From assembly GCF_000155615.1 (NCBI RefSeq), contig NZ_DS989915.1, positions 475,119 through 539,118 of the forward strand: a DNA stretch of 64,000 bases. The letters are read 5' to 3'. Each line of letters begins with the position of its first letter. The stretch's first letter is position 1. The DNA is from Alcanivorax sp. DG881 (GTDB lineage: Bacteria > Pseudomonadota > Gammaproteobacteria > Pseudomonadales > Alcanivoracaceae). The notes beneath the pieces are model-generated. The model had not been told where the DNA came from. It was given only the letters and a program-made list of their open reading frames with translations, and ran no database searches. Shown piece after piece: positions 28,529 to 36,551 of the stretch. Both the position numbers and the translations under genes were made by a program.

Positions 28529-30195
28529 CAAAACTTGGTTCTGAATGCCAGGCCGACCATCATGATCCTGGCTTCGGTTTTGATATCCAGCCCGGCATAG
28601 GGGTTGTAGACCACATTGTCGATGCCGGTACAGTTAGCCGCACAGCTGGTATCCGCAGGAATTTCATCCTTGCTGTGCAGCATGCCGATACCCAAATCAA
28701 TGTCGGTATCCTTGTCCCATTTGTAGCCCATCCCCAGGCTGTAATAGCGCGCCTCGTTGATCGGCACCATGGGGCTACGGCGATCTTCAGGAATCGCCGA
28801 AGCACGGGGCTCATACCCTGCGCGCAGCTGGATACGGCCGGTCAGGTCATAGGCGGCACCAAAGGCAAGGTTCCAGGTGGACTGGAAATTCAGCGGATAA
28901 CTCAATTGTGTAGACGTGGACCCGGGCGAAAACAGACGCGCCAGGCTCAGCACCGCCGAACTACGGTCGAAGACGATATTGAACGCATCCCATTCCTTGT
29001 AGTCTGCCCAAACCGCATCCACATTGAACTGCAAGCGCTCGGTGGGCTTGATCTTGATGCCGGTCTGGAAGGTGGCCGGCATGGTTAGATCCATACTCAC
29101 CGCCCCAACTTCTTCACTACCAATCCGTGAGGGAATCCCCAATACCGCCAACGCCAATGCCCCCGTAGCAGAGCTGCCGATACCGTTAACGGTTTCCTGG
29201 GTCGCATTGGAATAGGAGATCTTGTAATCCCCTTTCATGTGCGTCTTCGCTTCAGAGCGCCACACCGCCCCCCAGGCAAACCGATCGTTCGGCTCCCACA
29301 ACACGCCGAGGTTATAGGACGGGCTGAATCGCTGATCCATGGAGACTTCCAGCGAAGCCAGATTCTTGAAAGGCCCCAGTCCTTCATCCGGATTACAGAT
29401 CCCGAATAAAATCAGATCCAGTGCAATATTGGACTCACCAGCAAAGGGCGCACAAATACTCTCGTCGATCACCCGGGCAAAACCCAATAATTCATTGGGC
29501 GCACGAAAATCCTGCTCCAGGGCAATAGCCTGGTAACTCATGCCAATGGATGCACCAATGGAAAGCTCGTCATTCACCTGGTAAGCCACCGAGGGAGACA
29601 GGTAAGTAATACGCTCCAGGGCAACCCGCTCACCCATGTAGTTACCCACATCATCTTCATCACGGTAAAAACCTGCCGCCATGGGCAAATATGTAGCCGT
29701 ACCGAAGGTAAACTTAGACCCCGCAGGACGAATGGAAAATGCGGGCAAAGGCCCAGCAATCAAAGGCCCAGGCGGCAAATCCACGGTATCGTTGATGAAA
29801 GGAATATACAGAGAGATCCCCTCCACCGAGCTGGTTGCAGTCTTAAAATTGCGGCAGAAGTCCACACCATCGTCCGGCACATCATCACAGACCACGGGAT
29901 CATCGGAAAAACCAAAGACATTGTAATCTGGTGGCGCAGAGAATTCAGATTCCAGAGAGAAATCGGCGCCGACAAATTGCAGATCCACACGCCGACCGTC
30001 CAGCCGAGCCAGGCCCGCCGGGTTAAAGTGGATGGACATGACCCCAGGCGGATCCGCAGTGACAGCATGGCCCATACTCATTGCCTTCACATCAATAGCA
30101 AGGTTGTTGGCTAACTGCGCATGGGCAGAAACGGCCAAAAGCCCTGCCACCAGGACGAGAATACGCACGCCGAGCCCTTTATTCTTGTTGTTCAT
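28528..30195 (-). CDS. filD: FadL/OmpP1-type outer-membrane barrel (FilD-like)
   Basis: 555 residues from the ATG at 30195, with AGGGG upstream. The signal peptide ILVLVAGLLAVSAHA is followed by QLANNLAIDVKAMSMGHAVT and MSIHFNPAGLARLDG, the typical N-terminus of the OmpP1/FadL/TodX family, whose members move hydrophobic molecules across the outer membrane. It is longer than FadL (about 450). The C-terminus ends in an aromatic residue (FRTKF), as expected of a Bam substrate. It starts 30 bp after the filC stop. In this locus it could be the export channel or a hydrophobic-ligand porin. Confidence 0.85.
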   Translation of the reverse strand: MNNKNKGLGVRILVLVAGLLAVSAHAQLANNLAIDVKAMSMGHAVTADPPGVMSIHFNPAGLARLDGRRVDLQFVGADFSLESEFSAPPDYNVFGFSDDPVVCDDVPDDGVDFCRNFKTATSSVEGISLYIPFINDTVDLPPGPLIAGPLPAFSIRPAGSKFTFGTATYLPMAAGFYRDEDDVGNYMGERVALERITYLSPSVAYQVNDELSIGASIGMSYQAIALEQDFRAPNELLGFARVIDESICAPFAGESNIALDLILFGICNPDEGLGPFKNLASLEVSMDQRFSPSYNLGVLWEPNDRFAWGAVWRSEAKTHMKGDYKISYSNATQETVNGIGSSATGALALAVLGIPSRIGSEEVGAVSMDLTMPATFQTGIKIKPTERLQFNVDAVWADYKEWDAFNIVFDRSSAVLSLARLFSPGSTSTQLSYPLNFQSTWNLAFGAAYDLTGRIQLRAGYEPRASAIPEDRRSPMVPINEARYYSLGMGYKWDKDTDIDLGIGMLHSKDEIPADTSCAANCTGIDNVVYNPYAGLDIKTEARIMMVGLAFRTKF

Positions 30196-30225
30196 GGCTA
30201 GCCCCTTCCAACTGCTTATCACGGC

Positions 30226-31236
30226 TTATGCCCCGGGTTTCAGGCCTGAAAAATCAATCGGCAAAGAAAGTCCAAGCAGCACATCAGGGGAGTCTTCCGT
30301 CAAACCAAACCCGAAACTCAGGTTGACGATGCGATTACTGGAAGTCCGAAGCCCCAACGAGGTATTGATGACACTGGAGGTGGAGTCTTCCGATGCCGCC
30401 GTATAATCCTCGAAAAGAAAATTGGTTTCGAAATTATACGACTGCTGATAGCTCGCACTCAGAGACACCTCATAGGACAACGAATACGCCAGCCCCATGG
30501 AAAAGTTAACGCTGTCGCCAGGTTGTACTTCATTGAGAATCTCGCCGCCCCGGTTTTGATTAAGGCCAGATGCATCGAATGCATAGGTGTAACCCAGCGA
30601 ACCAAACAACACGACCGGATCGATCACCTTACTGGCACTGACCCCTGCCCCAACGGAGTAATAACCAGAGCCGCTGGACACCTCTTCATTCACATTAATG
30701 TCATAGGGGCTATCGCCAGTAGGCGTGCTCAACGTCGTATACAGAGTCGTATTCATGGCCCCCGGTTTTACCGGGAAGGGCTGATAGCGCAGGCTGAAAG
30801 ACACATCCCCCAGTGCAGCCTGGGAGACATCTTTCTGCGTGTCATATTTGTAGGATACGGGCAGGCGCGTGTTGAACGTCAGGTTATTCCAGATACCGTA
30901 ATCCAGCGACAGCGCTGAAGAGAATGCATGCTGCGCATCCTGCTCAATACGAAAACGGCTGATGTTGCCGGTATTTTCGTCAATGGCAATATCGATGCGG
31001 TCATCACGGTAGTAGTTGTAATTGGCCGAAAAATTCAGCGACATTTCGCCACTGGGAAGCAGTGAGTATTGCTTCTCCGCCGCCTGGAAGACCTCTTCCA
31101 GGTTTTTTTCCTGGGTCACGTCCTCGTCAGTGGTCTGCAGGGCTTCTCGGGCTTCGTCAACCTCGGCAGCCCAGGCAACATGGTGCGCCAACAAGAGTGC
31201 GGCCATTGCTGCCACCTTCCCAGACATCATTTTCAT
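30226..31236 (-). CDS. filC: FilC-like outer-membrane protein
   Basis: 336 residues with signal peptide MAALLLAHHVAWA and AAGGAAGG before the ATG at 31236. After a short charged helix (VDEAREALQTTDEDVTQEKN) the sequence alternates polar and aromatic residues in beta-hairpin fashion, for example SLNFSANYNYYRDDRIDIAI. A small outer-membrane barrel is likely, though the C-terminus (DFSGLKPGA) lacks the usual final aromatic. The function is not known. It sits between the C39 peptidase and the FadL-type barrel, matching FilC by order. Confidence 0.75.
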   Translation of the reverse strand: MKMMSGKVAAMAALLLAHHVAWAAEVDEAREALQTTDEDVTQEKNLEEVFQAAEKQYSLLPSGEMSLNFSANYNYYRDDRIDIAIDENTGNISRFRIEQDAQHAFSSALSLDYGIWNNLTFNTRLPVSYKYDTQKDVSQAALGDVSFSLRYQPFPVKPGAMNTTLYTTLSTPTGDSPYDINVNEEVSSGSGYYSVGAGVSASKVIDPVVLFGSLGYTYAFDASGLNQNRGGEILNEVQPGDSVNFSMGLAYSLSYEVSLSASYQQSYNFETNFLFEDYTAASEDSTSSVINTSLGLRTSSNRIVNLSFGFGLTEDSPDVLLGLSLPIDFSGLKPGA

Positions 31237-31280
31237 GCAAGCCTTCCTTTATTATGTTTGTTATACGCCACTGCAGGCTG

Positions 31281-32090
31281 TTATTGGCGGAAGTAGGTTC
31301 GTGTCGGCACGTTGATGACCCGTTTATCCCCGTCATCCTCTGTGATCTGAACCCGGGTTAGCGTGCTGGCTTTATCAGCCCAGTTTTCAATCGGTGCGGT
31401 AAACACCGGAAATACATCAAACGCCAGACGATTAATCGTCCGCTCATCAAGTAAGCGTAGATCATAATCGGTGAGTTCAAGCCCATCCTGAGGCTCAAAA
31501 CCGTTCGGGAACACGATAAACAGGACGTTCTGGTCCCAGACTTCCTGGAATTTCGCTTCAGTAAAACTGATATTTCCCAACGCCGGATCCGCCACATAAA
31601 TATGACCATCCTGGTACTTTTTGAGCACGACGAAGTGTTTGAAGCCACCGTAGGCAATCGGAACAATAGCCGGGTGATCAAGAGACTGAATGTCGGACAT
31701 TTCCGCCCGAAAACCACCACTGGGGTGGCCCAGTGCCGTGGCCAGACGCTTCATGTCGAGCAGAGAGAAACCGCGGCGCTCCACGATCTTGTCGGTTTCA
31801 CCAAAGCGCAGCAGGCCTTCCATAATCTGGCGCTCCTGGAACTGTCGTCCCAGGTACTGGTTGAGCACGGTGGTCAACGCTGCCGAGCCACAGGAGTAGT
31901 CATACGCCTGTCGCGTCACGTTGTGGTAGCGGAACTCGGATACCGGTTTCACCACGAGATTACGCTCGCGTAAGGACACCGGTTGAGTCGGGTGTTCATA
32001 GTAGATTTCGCCCTTCTGCGGGGGCTTGATCACTACAGCCTCATTGGCGGCGAAGTAAATAAGCGCCACACCCAGCATGGAAGTCAGCAT
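31281..32090 (-). CDS. filB: C39-family cysteine peptidase (FilB-like)
   Basis: 269 residues with an N-terminal hydrophobic anchor or signal (MLTSMLGVALIYFAANEAVV), so the catalytic domain should face the periplasm. The peptidase C39 signature is complete: oxyanion Gln61 and nucleophile Cys67 in QAYDYSCGSAA, His152 in GGFKHFVVL, and Asp168 in VADPALG. No ABC transporter or membrane domain is fused, unlike bacteriocin exporters. C39 peptidases classically cut after double-glycine leaders, and five exported proteins in this window carry a related motif. The start has no strong Shine-Dalgarno, but a stop codon immediately precedes it. It is 44 bp upstream of filC. Confidence 0.87.
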   Translation of the reverse strand: MLTSMLGVALIYFAANEAVVIKPPQKGEIYYEHPTQPVSLRERNLVVKPVSEFRYHNVTRQAYDYSCGSAALTTVLNQYLGRQFQERQIMEGLLRFGETDKIVERRGFSLLDMKRLATALGHPSGGFRAEMSDIQSLDHPAIVPIAYGGFKHFVVLKKYQDGHIYVADPALGNISFTEAKFQEVWDQNVLFIVFPNGFEPQDGLELTDYDLRLLDERTINRLAFDVFPVFTAPIENWADKASTLTRVQITEDDGDKRVINVPTRTYFRQ

Positions 32091-32410
32091 CTATGCAATC
32101 CAGCGTTATTGTTATTGTTTGTTTCTTATAGTGGCTGACATGTTAACCACGTCACCCGGCACAGGCAACCATGTTGATTCGCCCAAGGGGCAAACGACTG
32201 GGCTTAACTGTCACCCCGGCCTGTTTATGTATGGTAGCCCCGCGCCGGCATACACCTTTCGTTATTATATGTATCAGTCACCGACATCCAACAACACTAG
32301 CGCTTGCGTGAAACGGGGACGGGAGAGGAACGGCAATGGACTAATACCCATTTCCGCCCTACCGCCAATCAAGATCCCGGAGAGTCCGAAGGGCCTGGCC
32401 CGCACAGCTG
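32091..32410. other. Intergenic region upstream of filB
   Basis: 320 bp between the sulfotransferase stop and filB. It must hold the filB promoter if the B-F genes are transcribed separately. I see no RNA gene, strong terminator or repeat here. Confidence 0.4.
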
Positions 32411-34000
32411 TTATACGGACAAGTCATAGCCATACCGCTCGGCCGCTTCGCGGAAGTGCGGCAACACCGGCTCCATCCATTTGCCGTAATGGCGCCAGCG
32501 TTCACGGGAGGTGCTGTAGATTTTTTGGGTCACACCCTGGTAACTGGGTGTGGCCAGGGTGCCACGGGCCTTTGCATGCTCGTCATAGCGACTAATAGAC
32601 TCGCTCCATTCCAAACCCATGAAATGCAAGATCTTGCTAGTCTCGCCCTCGAAGTCGTCAAGTAAGTCCTCATAACGAACGTAATGCATTCGGTCATCCA
32701 ACTGGAAGACCTCCTGATACTGCCAGAGCAGTTTCATGACATGCTTATAGAAGCTCGCGCCACTCTCCAGATCGAGGAAATTAGCCATTCCTTCATTCAT
32801 TTCGAACGTCTGCATAAAGCCACTAAGGACACAATCACAGGGGTGCCGCAGTGCCACAACAAACTTGGCATCCGGAAACAAGCGTAAAATAATGCCGATG
32901 TCTACCGTATTAAGCGGCATCTTATCTACCAGTACCGTATTTTCCTGAAAATTCACTTCCTGCCTGGCCACACGAAAGTATGTTTCTCGTAGCATGGCAA
33001 TCTGCTCGTCACCTAACTCCCCCATAAAGTTAAAAACATCCATCCATTGTTGCTTCCATCCTGCACCACGAGGAGCCTGACTCGACATGGAGGCTTTGGC
33101 CTGCATCCAGGTAATCGCCTGACGCATTACGGTAGAAACGGTTGGCGGCTCTTCCATGGCTTGGATCGACTCATGGGCATCGAGCATTTGCTCAAGCAAG
33201 GTCGTACCGGAACGGGGGAAGCCCAAAAGAAACACCGGCGTCCGTGAAGCCGGCGCAACAGGTTGCCAGGTGCTTAACCATCCCGGGGTAAAAAGCGATT
33301 TGAAAACTTCAATACGGCGACGAACTGCATTTGTGCTTGTCTCAATGCCTTCCAGCCGTGTCTGCAGCCCATTGCCTTTCGTTAGCGCAGAAAAAGCTTC
33401 CTCATACCGCCCTTTCTTATCCAGCGCTCTTGCAAGAACCTTCCATATACTCGCGACATAACGATCTTGCGAGGCTGTTTCCAGCCAAGGAGGCAACACA
33501 GCGATAACGTTTTCATAGCGTTTCTGCTGAGAGAGAATATTCACCTTGAGTAACCACATTCTGGTTTCAGCGCTCTTTTCCGCAAGCGCGTCAAGCTCTG
33601 CCAAACATGCCAAGGCTTCATCCGGACGAAATAGCCGCTCCAGCGCTTCCGCTTTCGCCAAGTAGTGCTCAGCGTTAATTGAAGGACTTAACTTAGCGAT
33701 TTTGTTGAGTGATTTCAGCGCTTGTGCCCAGTGTGCATCCGCATGGTGGGCCTGATAACTGAGCTGCCAGCTTCGCCAATTCTTTGGCGCCATCTTGACC
33801 GCAAGCTCTGCCAGTGTTTTCGCCAGCGGAATATTGTTTCCTTCTCGGGCCAAGCGTGCACATAAATCTGCCGCATCGTAGTCCACATAACCCTTTTCCA
33901 TAAAACCCATGACTATGCGACTGGCGTCCTGATACTTTCCTTTTTTACACAGCCCTTGAACCAATGGACGTAACTGCTTTGCACTAACTGATTGATTCAT
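32411..34000 (-). CDS. TPR-repeat sulfotransferase
   Basis: 529 residues. About the first 240 are helical TPR-like repeats, and about 255-529 is a PAPS-dependent sulfotransferase. The 5'-phosphosulfate loop is FLLGFPRSGTTLLE (P-loop 260-268) and the 3'-phosphate region includes VVALRHPCDCVLSGF with the conserved Arg and Ser. YVRYEDLLDDFEG is another family motif. No signal peptide, so it is cytoplasmic. The acceptor is unknown; a sulfated glycan, lipid or protein is possible. It interrupts the fil gene order between filA and filB on the same strand, so a role in modifying the surface system is possible but unproven. Confidence 0.85.
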   Translation of the reverse strand: MNQSVSAKQLRPLVQGLCKKGKYQDASRIVMGFMEKGYVDYDAADLCARLAREGNNIPLAKTLAELAVKMAPKNWRSWQLSYQAHHADAHWAQALKSLNKIAKLSPSINAEHYLAKAEALERLFRPDEALACLAELDALAEKSAETRMWLLKVNILSQQKRYENVIAVLPPWLETASQDRYVASIWKVLARALDKKGRYEEAFSALTKGNGLQTRLEGIETSTNAVRRRIEVFKSLFTPGWLSTWQPVAPASRTPVFLLGFPRSGTTLLEQMLDAHESIQAMEEPPTVSTVMRQAITWMQAKASMSSQAPRGAGWKQQWMDVFNFMGELGDEQIAMLRETYFRVARQEVNFQENTVLVDKMPLNTVDIGIILRLFPDAKFVVALRHPCDCVLSGFMQTFEMNEGMANFLDLESGASFYKHVMKLLWQYQEVFQLDDRMHYVRYEDLLDDFEGETSKILHFMGLEWSESISRYDEHAKARGTLATPSYQGVTQKIYSTSRERWRHYGKWMEPVLPHFREAAERYGYDLSV

Positions 34001-34040
34001 AAATAGATCAACGATTTTTCAAAACACAACACGATTTTTC

Positions 34041-34079
34041 TGTGCCATAAAAACAGAAACGCCCAGCAAAAGCCGGGCG
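34041..34079 (-). terminator. Intrinsic terminator after filA
   Basis: On the minus strand CGCCCGGC-TTTT-GCTGGGCG (34079-34060, one G-T pair) is followed by TTTCTGTTTTTAT. It lies 46 bp past the filA stop and would make filA mainly monocistronic, as expected for an abundant structural subunit ahead of lower-expressed accessory genes. Confidence 0.7.
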
Positions 34080-34124
34080 CCTCCAGTACCACATTTGAGC
34101 CTTAAGCGTCACAAAATGGACGAC

Positions 34125-34979
34125 TTAGTGACCGGCAATGGTGATAGCCGTATTGCTCAAATCCAAGCCGGTAACATACACGTTACCAATCGAGTCAGCT
34201 GTACCCAACTGAACACCCATGGCGGCAACTTCGACGCCAGTCAACGCGCCATTGGTGTTAATAACCAGGCCGCTGGTTGTGACCTGGCCGGTAATGCCAT
34301 CAACATCCAGGTTATTGAGAGCCAGTTGATCCACGGAAAGCGCACCACCACCGGCCGCATCGTTCAGCGTCAGGTTATCAGAACCATCGGCCAAGGTACC
34401 GATTTCAATGCTCAGCACAGAGGTAGTTGAAATGGCAAACAGGTTGCTCGCCTCTGAGCCCAGCTGCAAAGAGAGCTCAAGATCATTCAGCGTAATGCTA
34501 ACACTTTCGAGAATAGGATCAGAAAAGGCAGAAGCCTGCACCGCGGTCAGCTCAGTTCCCACCTTCGCAATACCTGCTGCAACTGCACTACCATCGCCAG
34601 GAACAACATCGGTACCATCTGTACCTTGACCGACATACAGATCACCAGTGTCAACAGTTAATTCATCCGCTTGAATGCTTACTTGCAGAACACCACCACC
34701 TGAGCCGCTGCTGGCAGAGTCGATAACAAGATTCAGGTCGCCGTTACCGGTGCTTAGGCCCATGTTCTCAATCAGGATCATGCCCTCACCGGTATTGCCA
34801 GCAAAGCCATCGGTATCTTCAATACCCACGTTCAGAGTGGCATTCAGGTTCAAACCAATGGAAATACCATCCTGACCCGTCACGCTGGACAGCGCGTCAT
34901 CCTGCATCGGCTCGAGAGCCAGGGCGCTCATCGGCGCGACGGCTACAGCGGCAGCCAGAGCAAGTTTCTTGAAATTCAT
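34125..34979 (-). CDS. filA: FilA-like exported protein with VTGQ leader
   Basis: 284 residues from the ATG at 34979, with GAGGAG seven bases upstream. A textbook signal peptide (LALAAAVAVAPMSALA) is followed by LEPMQDDALSSVTGQDGISI, with Gly35 in the motif. The body is a low-complexity, Gly/Ser/Asp/Leu-rich sequence resembling stacked beta-strands (ALSVDQLALNNLDVDGI). No Cys and no enzyme motif. Probably the major secreted or surface subunit of the fil system; the name follows the Acinetobacter family by motif and position. Its own terminator follows, and a complex repeat-rich region precedes it. Confidence 0.82.
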   Translation of the reverse strand: MNFKKLALAAAVAVAPMSALALEPMQDDALSSVTGQDGISIGLNLNATLNVGIEDTDGFAGNTGEGMILIENMGLSTGNGDLNLVIDSASSGSGGGVLQVSIQADELTVDTGDLYVGQGTDGTDVVPGDGSAVAAGIAKVGTELTAVQASAFSDPILESVSITLNDLELSLQLGSEASNLFAISTTSVLSIEIGTLADGSDNLTLNDAAGGGALSVDQLALNNLDVDGITGQVTTSGLVINTNGALTGVEVAAMGVQLGTADSIGNVYVTGLDLSNTAITIAGH

Positions 34980-35286
34980 ATTGTTCTCCTCGTGTGCACA
35001 ACGTTTTTTGTAATGCTTATGTGCGCCCCAGTCTTCGCAGAGCACACAGTTACGTTAACACAACAGTTACAAAAACAAATATGCCCGTTACAAAACGTTG
35101 ACGGCGCTAAAGCCAAGCCCAAGTCACTGTAATTATTATACTTTATTCTATTTTAGAACAGGCGTAACAAGTTGGCCTGACGGAAATGGTCAACCCCTTT
35201 TGTTACGACTGTTACCCTCAGTAACAGGATTGGGCATCGTTGCGTTACAGGGTTAGACTAGCCGCCTCACTTAATTCTGGCAGCCC
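34980..35286. promoter_or_regulatory. filA-pabB divergent region with a GTTAC array
   Basis: Eight GTTAC/GTAAC pentamers lie between 35049 and 35248 (starts 35049, 35066, 35087, 35164, 35202, 35211, 35221, 35244), where chance would give fewer than one. A perfect palindrome CTGTTAC-N5-GTAACAG spans 35209-35227. GTTAACACAA (35054-35063) is shared with the region upstream of the other VTGQ genes. The centre (35120-35160) is AT-rich. Probably regulator-binding sites for filA, pabB or both. Confidence 0.55.
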
Positions 35287-36407
35287 ATGACATACCGTTG
35301 CGTTTTTCAATCTGAAGGCGGCTTACGCTGGCTTGGCGAGCCTGATGCGATACTGACAGCCCAGTCACTGGCAGAGCTTCATCGTTTGCGGGTCCGCGTG
35401 GAGCAAGCGCTGGCGGGAGAATATCGCTTCGCCGCAGGCGTGTTGCCCTATGAAGTCGGTTCCGTATTACAAGGGCTGCCTGCCGCTCCTTTCACCGCTT
35501 GGGCATACCTGTATAAAGAAGCGCCCGCGACACAACCTGACGGCACACTCACTGATACCGACGATTTTTCCCTCACCGCGCCCTTTCAGCCTGAGCAAGA
35601 CAGGCAGGCATACCTGAGCAATTTTGCCCGGATTCAGTCGTACCTTCAGGCCGGTGATTGTTACCAGGTAAACCTGGCGCAACGTTTTTCTGCTGCTTTC
35701 AGTGGTTCGCCCCTTAACGCCTGGCTGGCATTACAACAGGCCCACCCTGCCCCACACAGCTGCTATTTCGACACGGGCAACGGACACAGCGTGTTTGGTG
35801 TTTCACCGGAACGCTTTCTCTCTATCAAGGGCAGGAAGGTGGTGACTGAACCCATCAAAGGCTCACGCCCCCGCGGACACTCGCCCGATGAAGATGACCG
35901 GTTCGCGGCCGAGCTACACGCCAACCCCAAAGATCAGCCGAGAACCTGATGATTGTGGACTTGCTCCGCAATGATCTGGGCATTAGCTGTGAATCCCGGC
36001 AGCATCCAGGCATCCCCACTTTTCGAACTGCGCCGGTTCAGTAATGTGCACACCTGGTGAGCACGATCACCGGCACACTGAAAACCGATGTCACCCCTTT
36101 GCAGGCACTGTTCAGTGCTTTTCCAGGCGGCTCGATCACCGGGGCGCCCAAGAAACGGGCCATGGAGATTATTGCCGAGCTGGAACCGGTAGCCCGCGGA
36201 GCTTATTGTGGCAGCTTTTTCTGGATGGATGATCAGGGCAATCTGGACAGCAATATCCTGATTCGCACGCTACAAACCGAAGGCGACAGGCTCTATTGTC
36301 ACGGCGGAGGAGGCATTGTGTTCGACTCGATACCCGAGGCGGAGTATGAAGAGAGCCGCTTCAAGGTTGCCAGGCTGATGGGCGCCCTGGAGGACAGATT
36401 TCTGTAG
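35287..36407 (+). pseudogene. pabB: Aminodeoxychorismate synthase component I, three frameshifts
   Basis: Makes 4-amino-4-deoxychorismate for folate. The chorismate-binding domain is recognisable end to end: AGDCYQVNLAQRF, then VTEPIKGSRPRG (Lys in PIKG marks PabB rather than TrpE), GGSITGAPKKRAMEII and GGGIVFDSIPEAEYEE. The frame is broken three times. One base is missing near 35940 (Lys-Asp-Gln-Ala junction), one is extra near 35990, and one is missing near 36052. Restoring them gives AENLMIVDLLRNDLG and VHHLVSTITG in one frame. Everything else is conserved, so this is either a very recent pseudogene or a cluster of sequencing errors. Confidence 0.85.
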
Positions 36408-36456
36408 CGCTACAACAAGCAGTCAACACGCCGTAACAGTCCCGCCTCACCAACGG

Positions 36457-36488
36457 AAAAGCCGCGCCCAAGTCTGGGCGCGGCTTTT
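36457..36488. terminator. Bidirectional intrinsic terminator
   Basis: AAAAGCCGCGCCCA-AGTC-TGGGCGCGGCTTTT, a perfect 14-bp stem with A and T tracts, between the convergent pabB and thrH. Confidence 0.9.
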
Positions 36489-36551
36489 CATTTTCAGGCC
36501 TAACACACTCGCTTCGCGTTGTTGCATGAAGTGTGTGGCGTGCAGCGTGCC

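Noticed and set aside
31281-32090. Bacteriocin ABC exporter
   Set aside because: Only the C39 peptidase domain is present. No ABC ATPase or transporter membrane domain is encoded, and no small double-glycine peptide gene is seen nearby.
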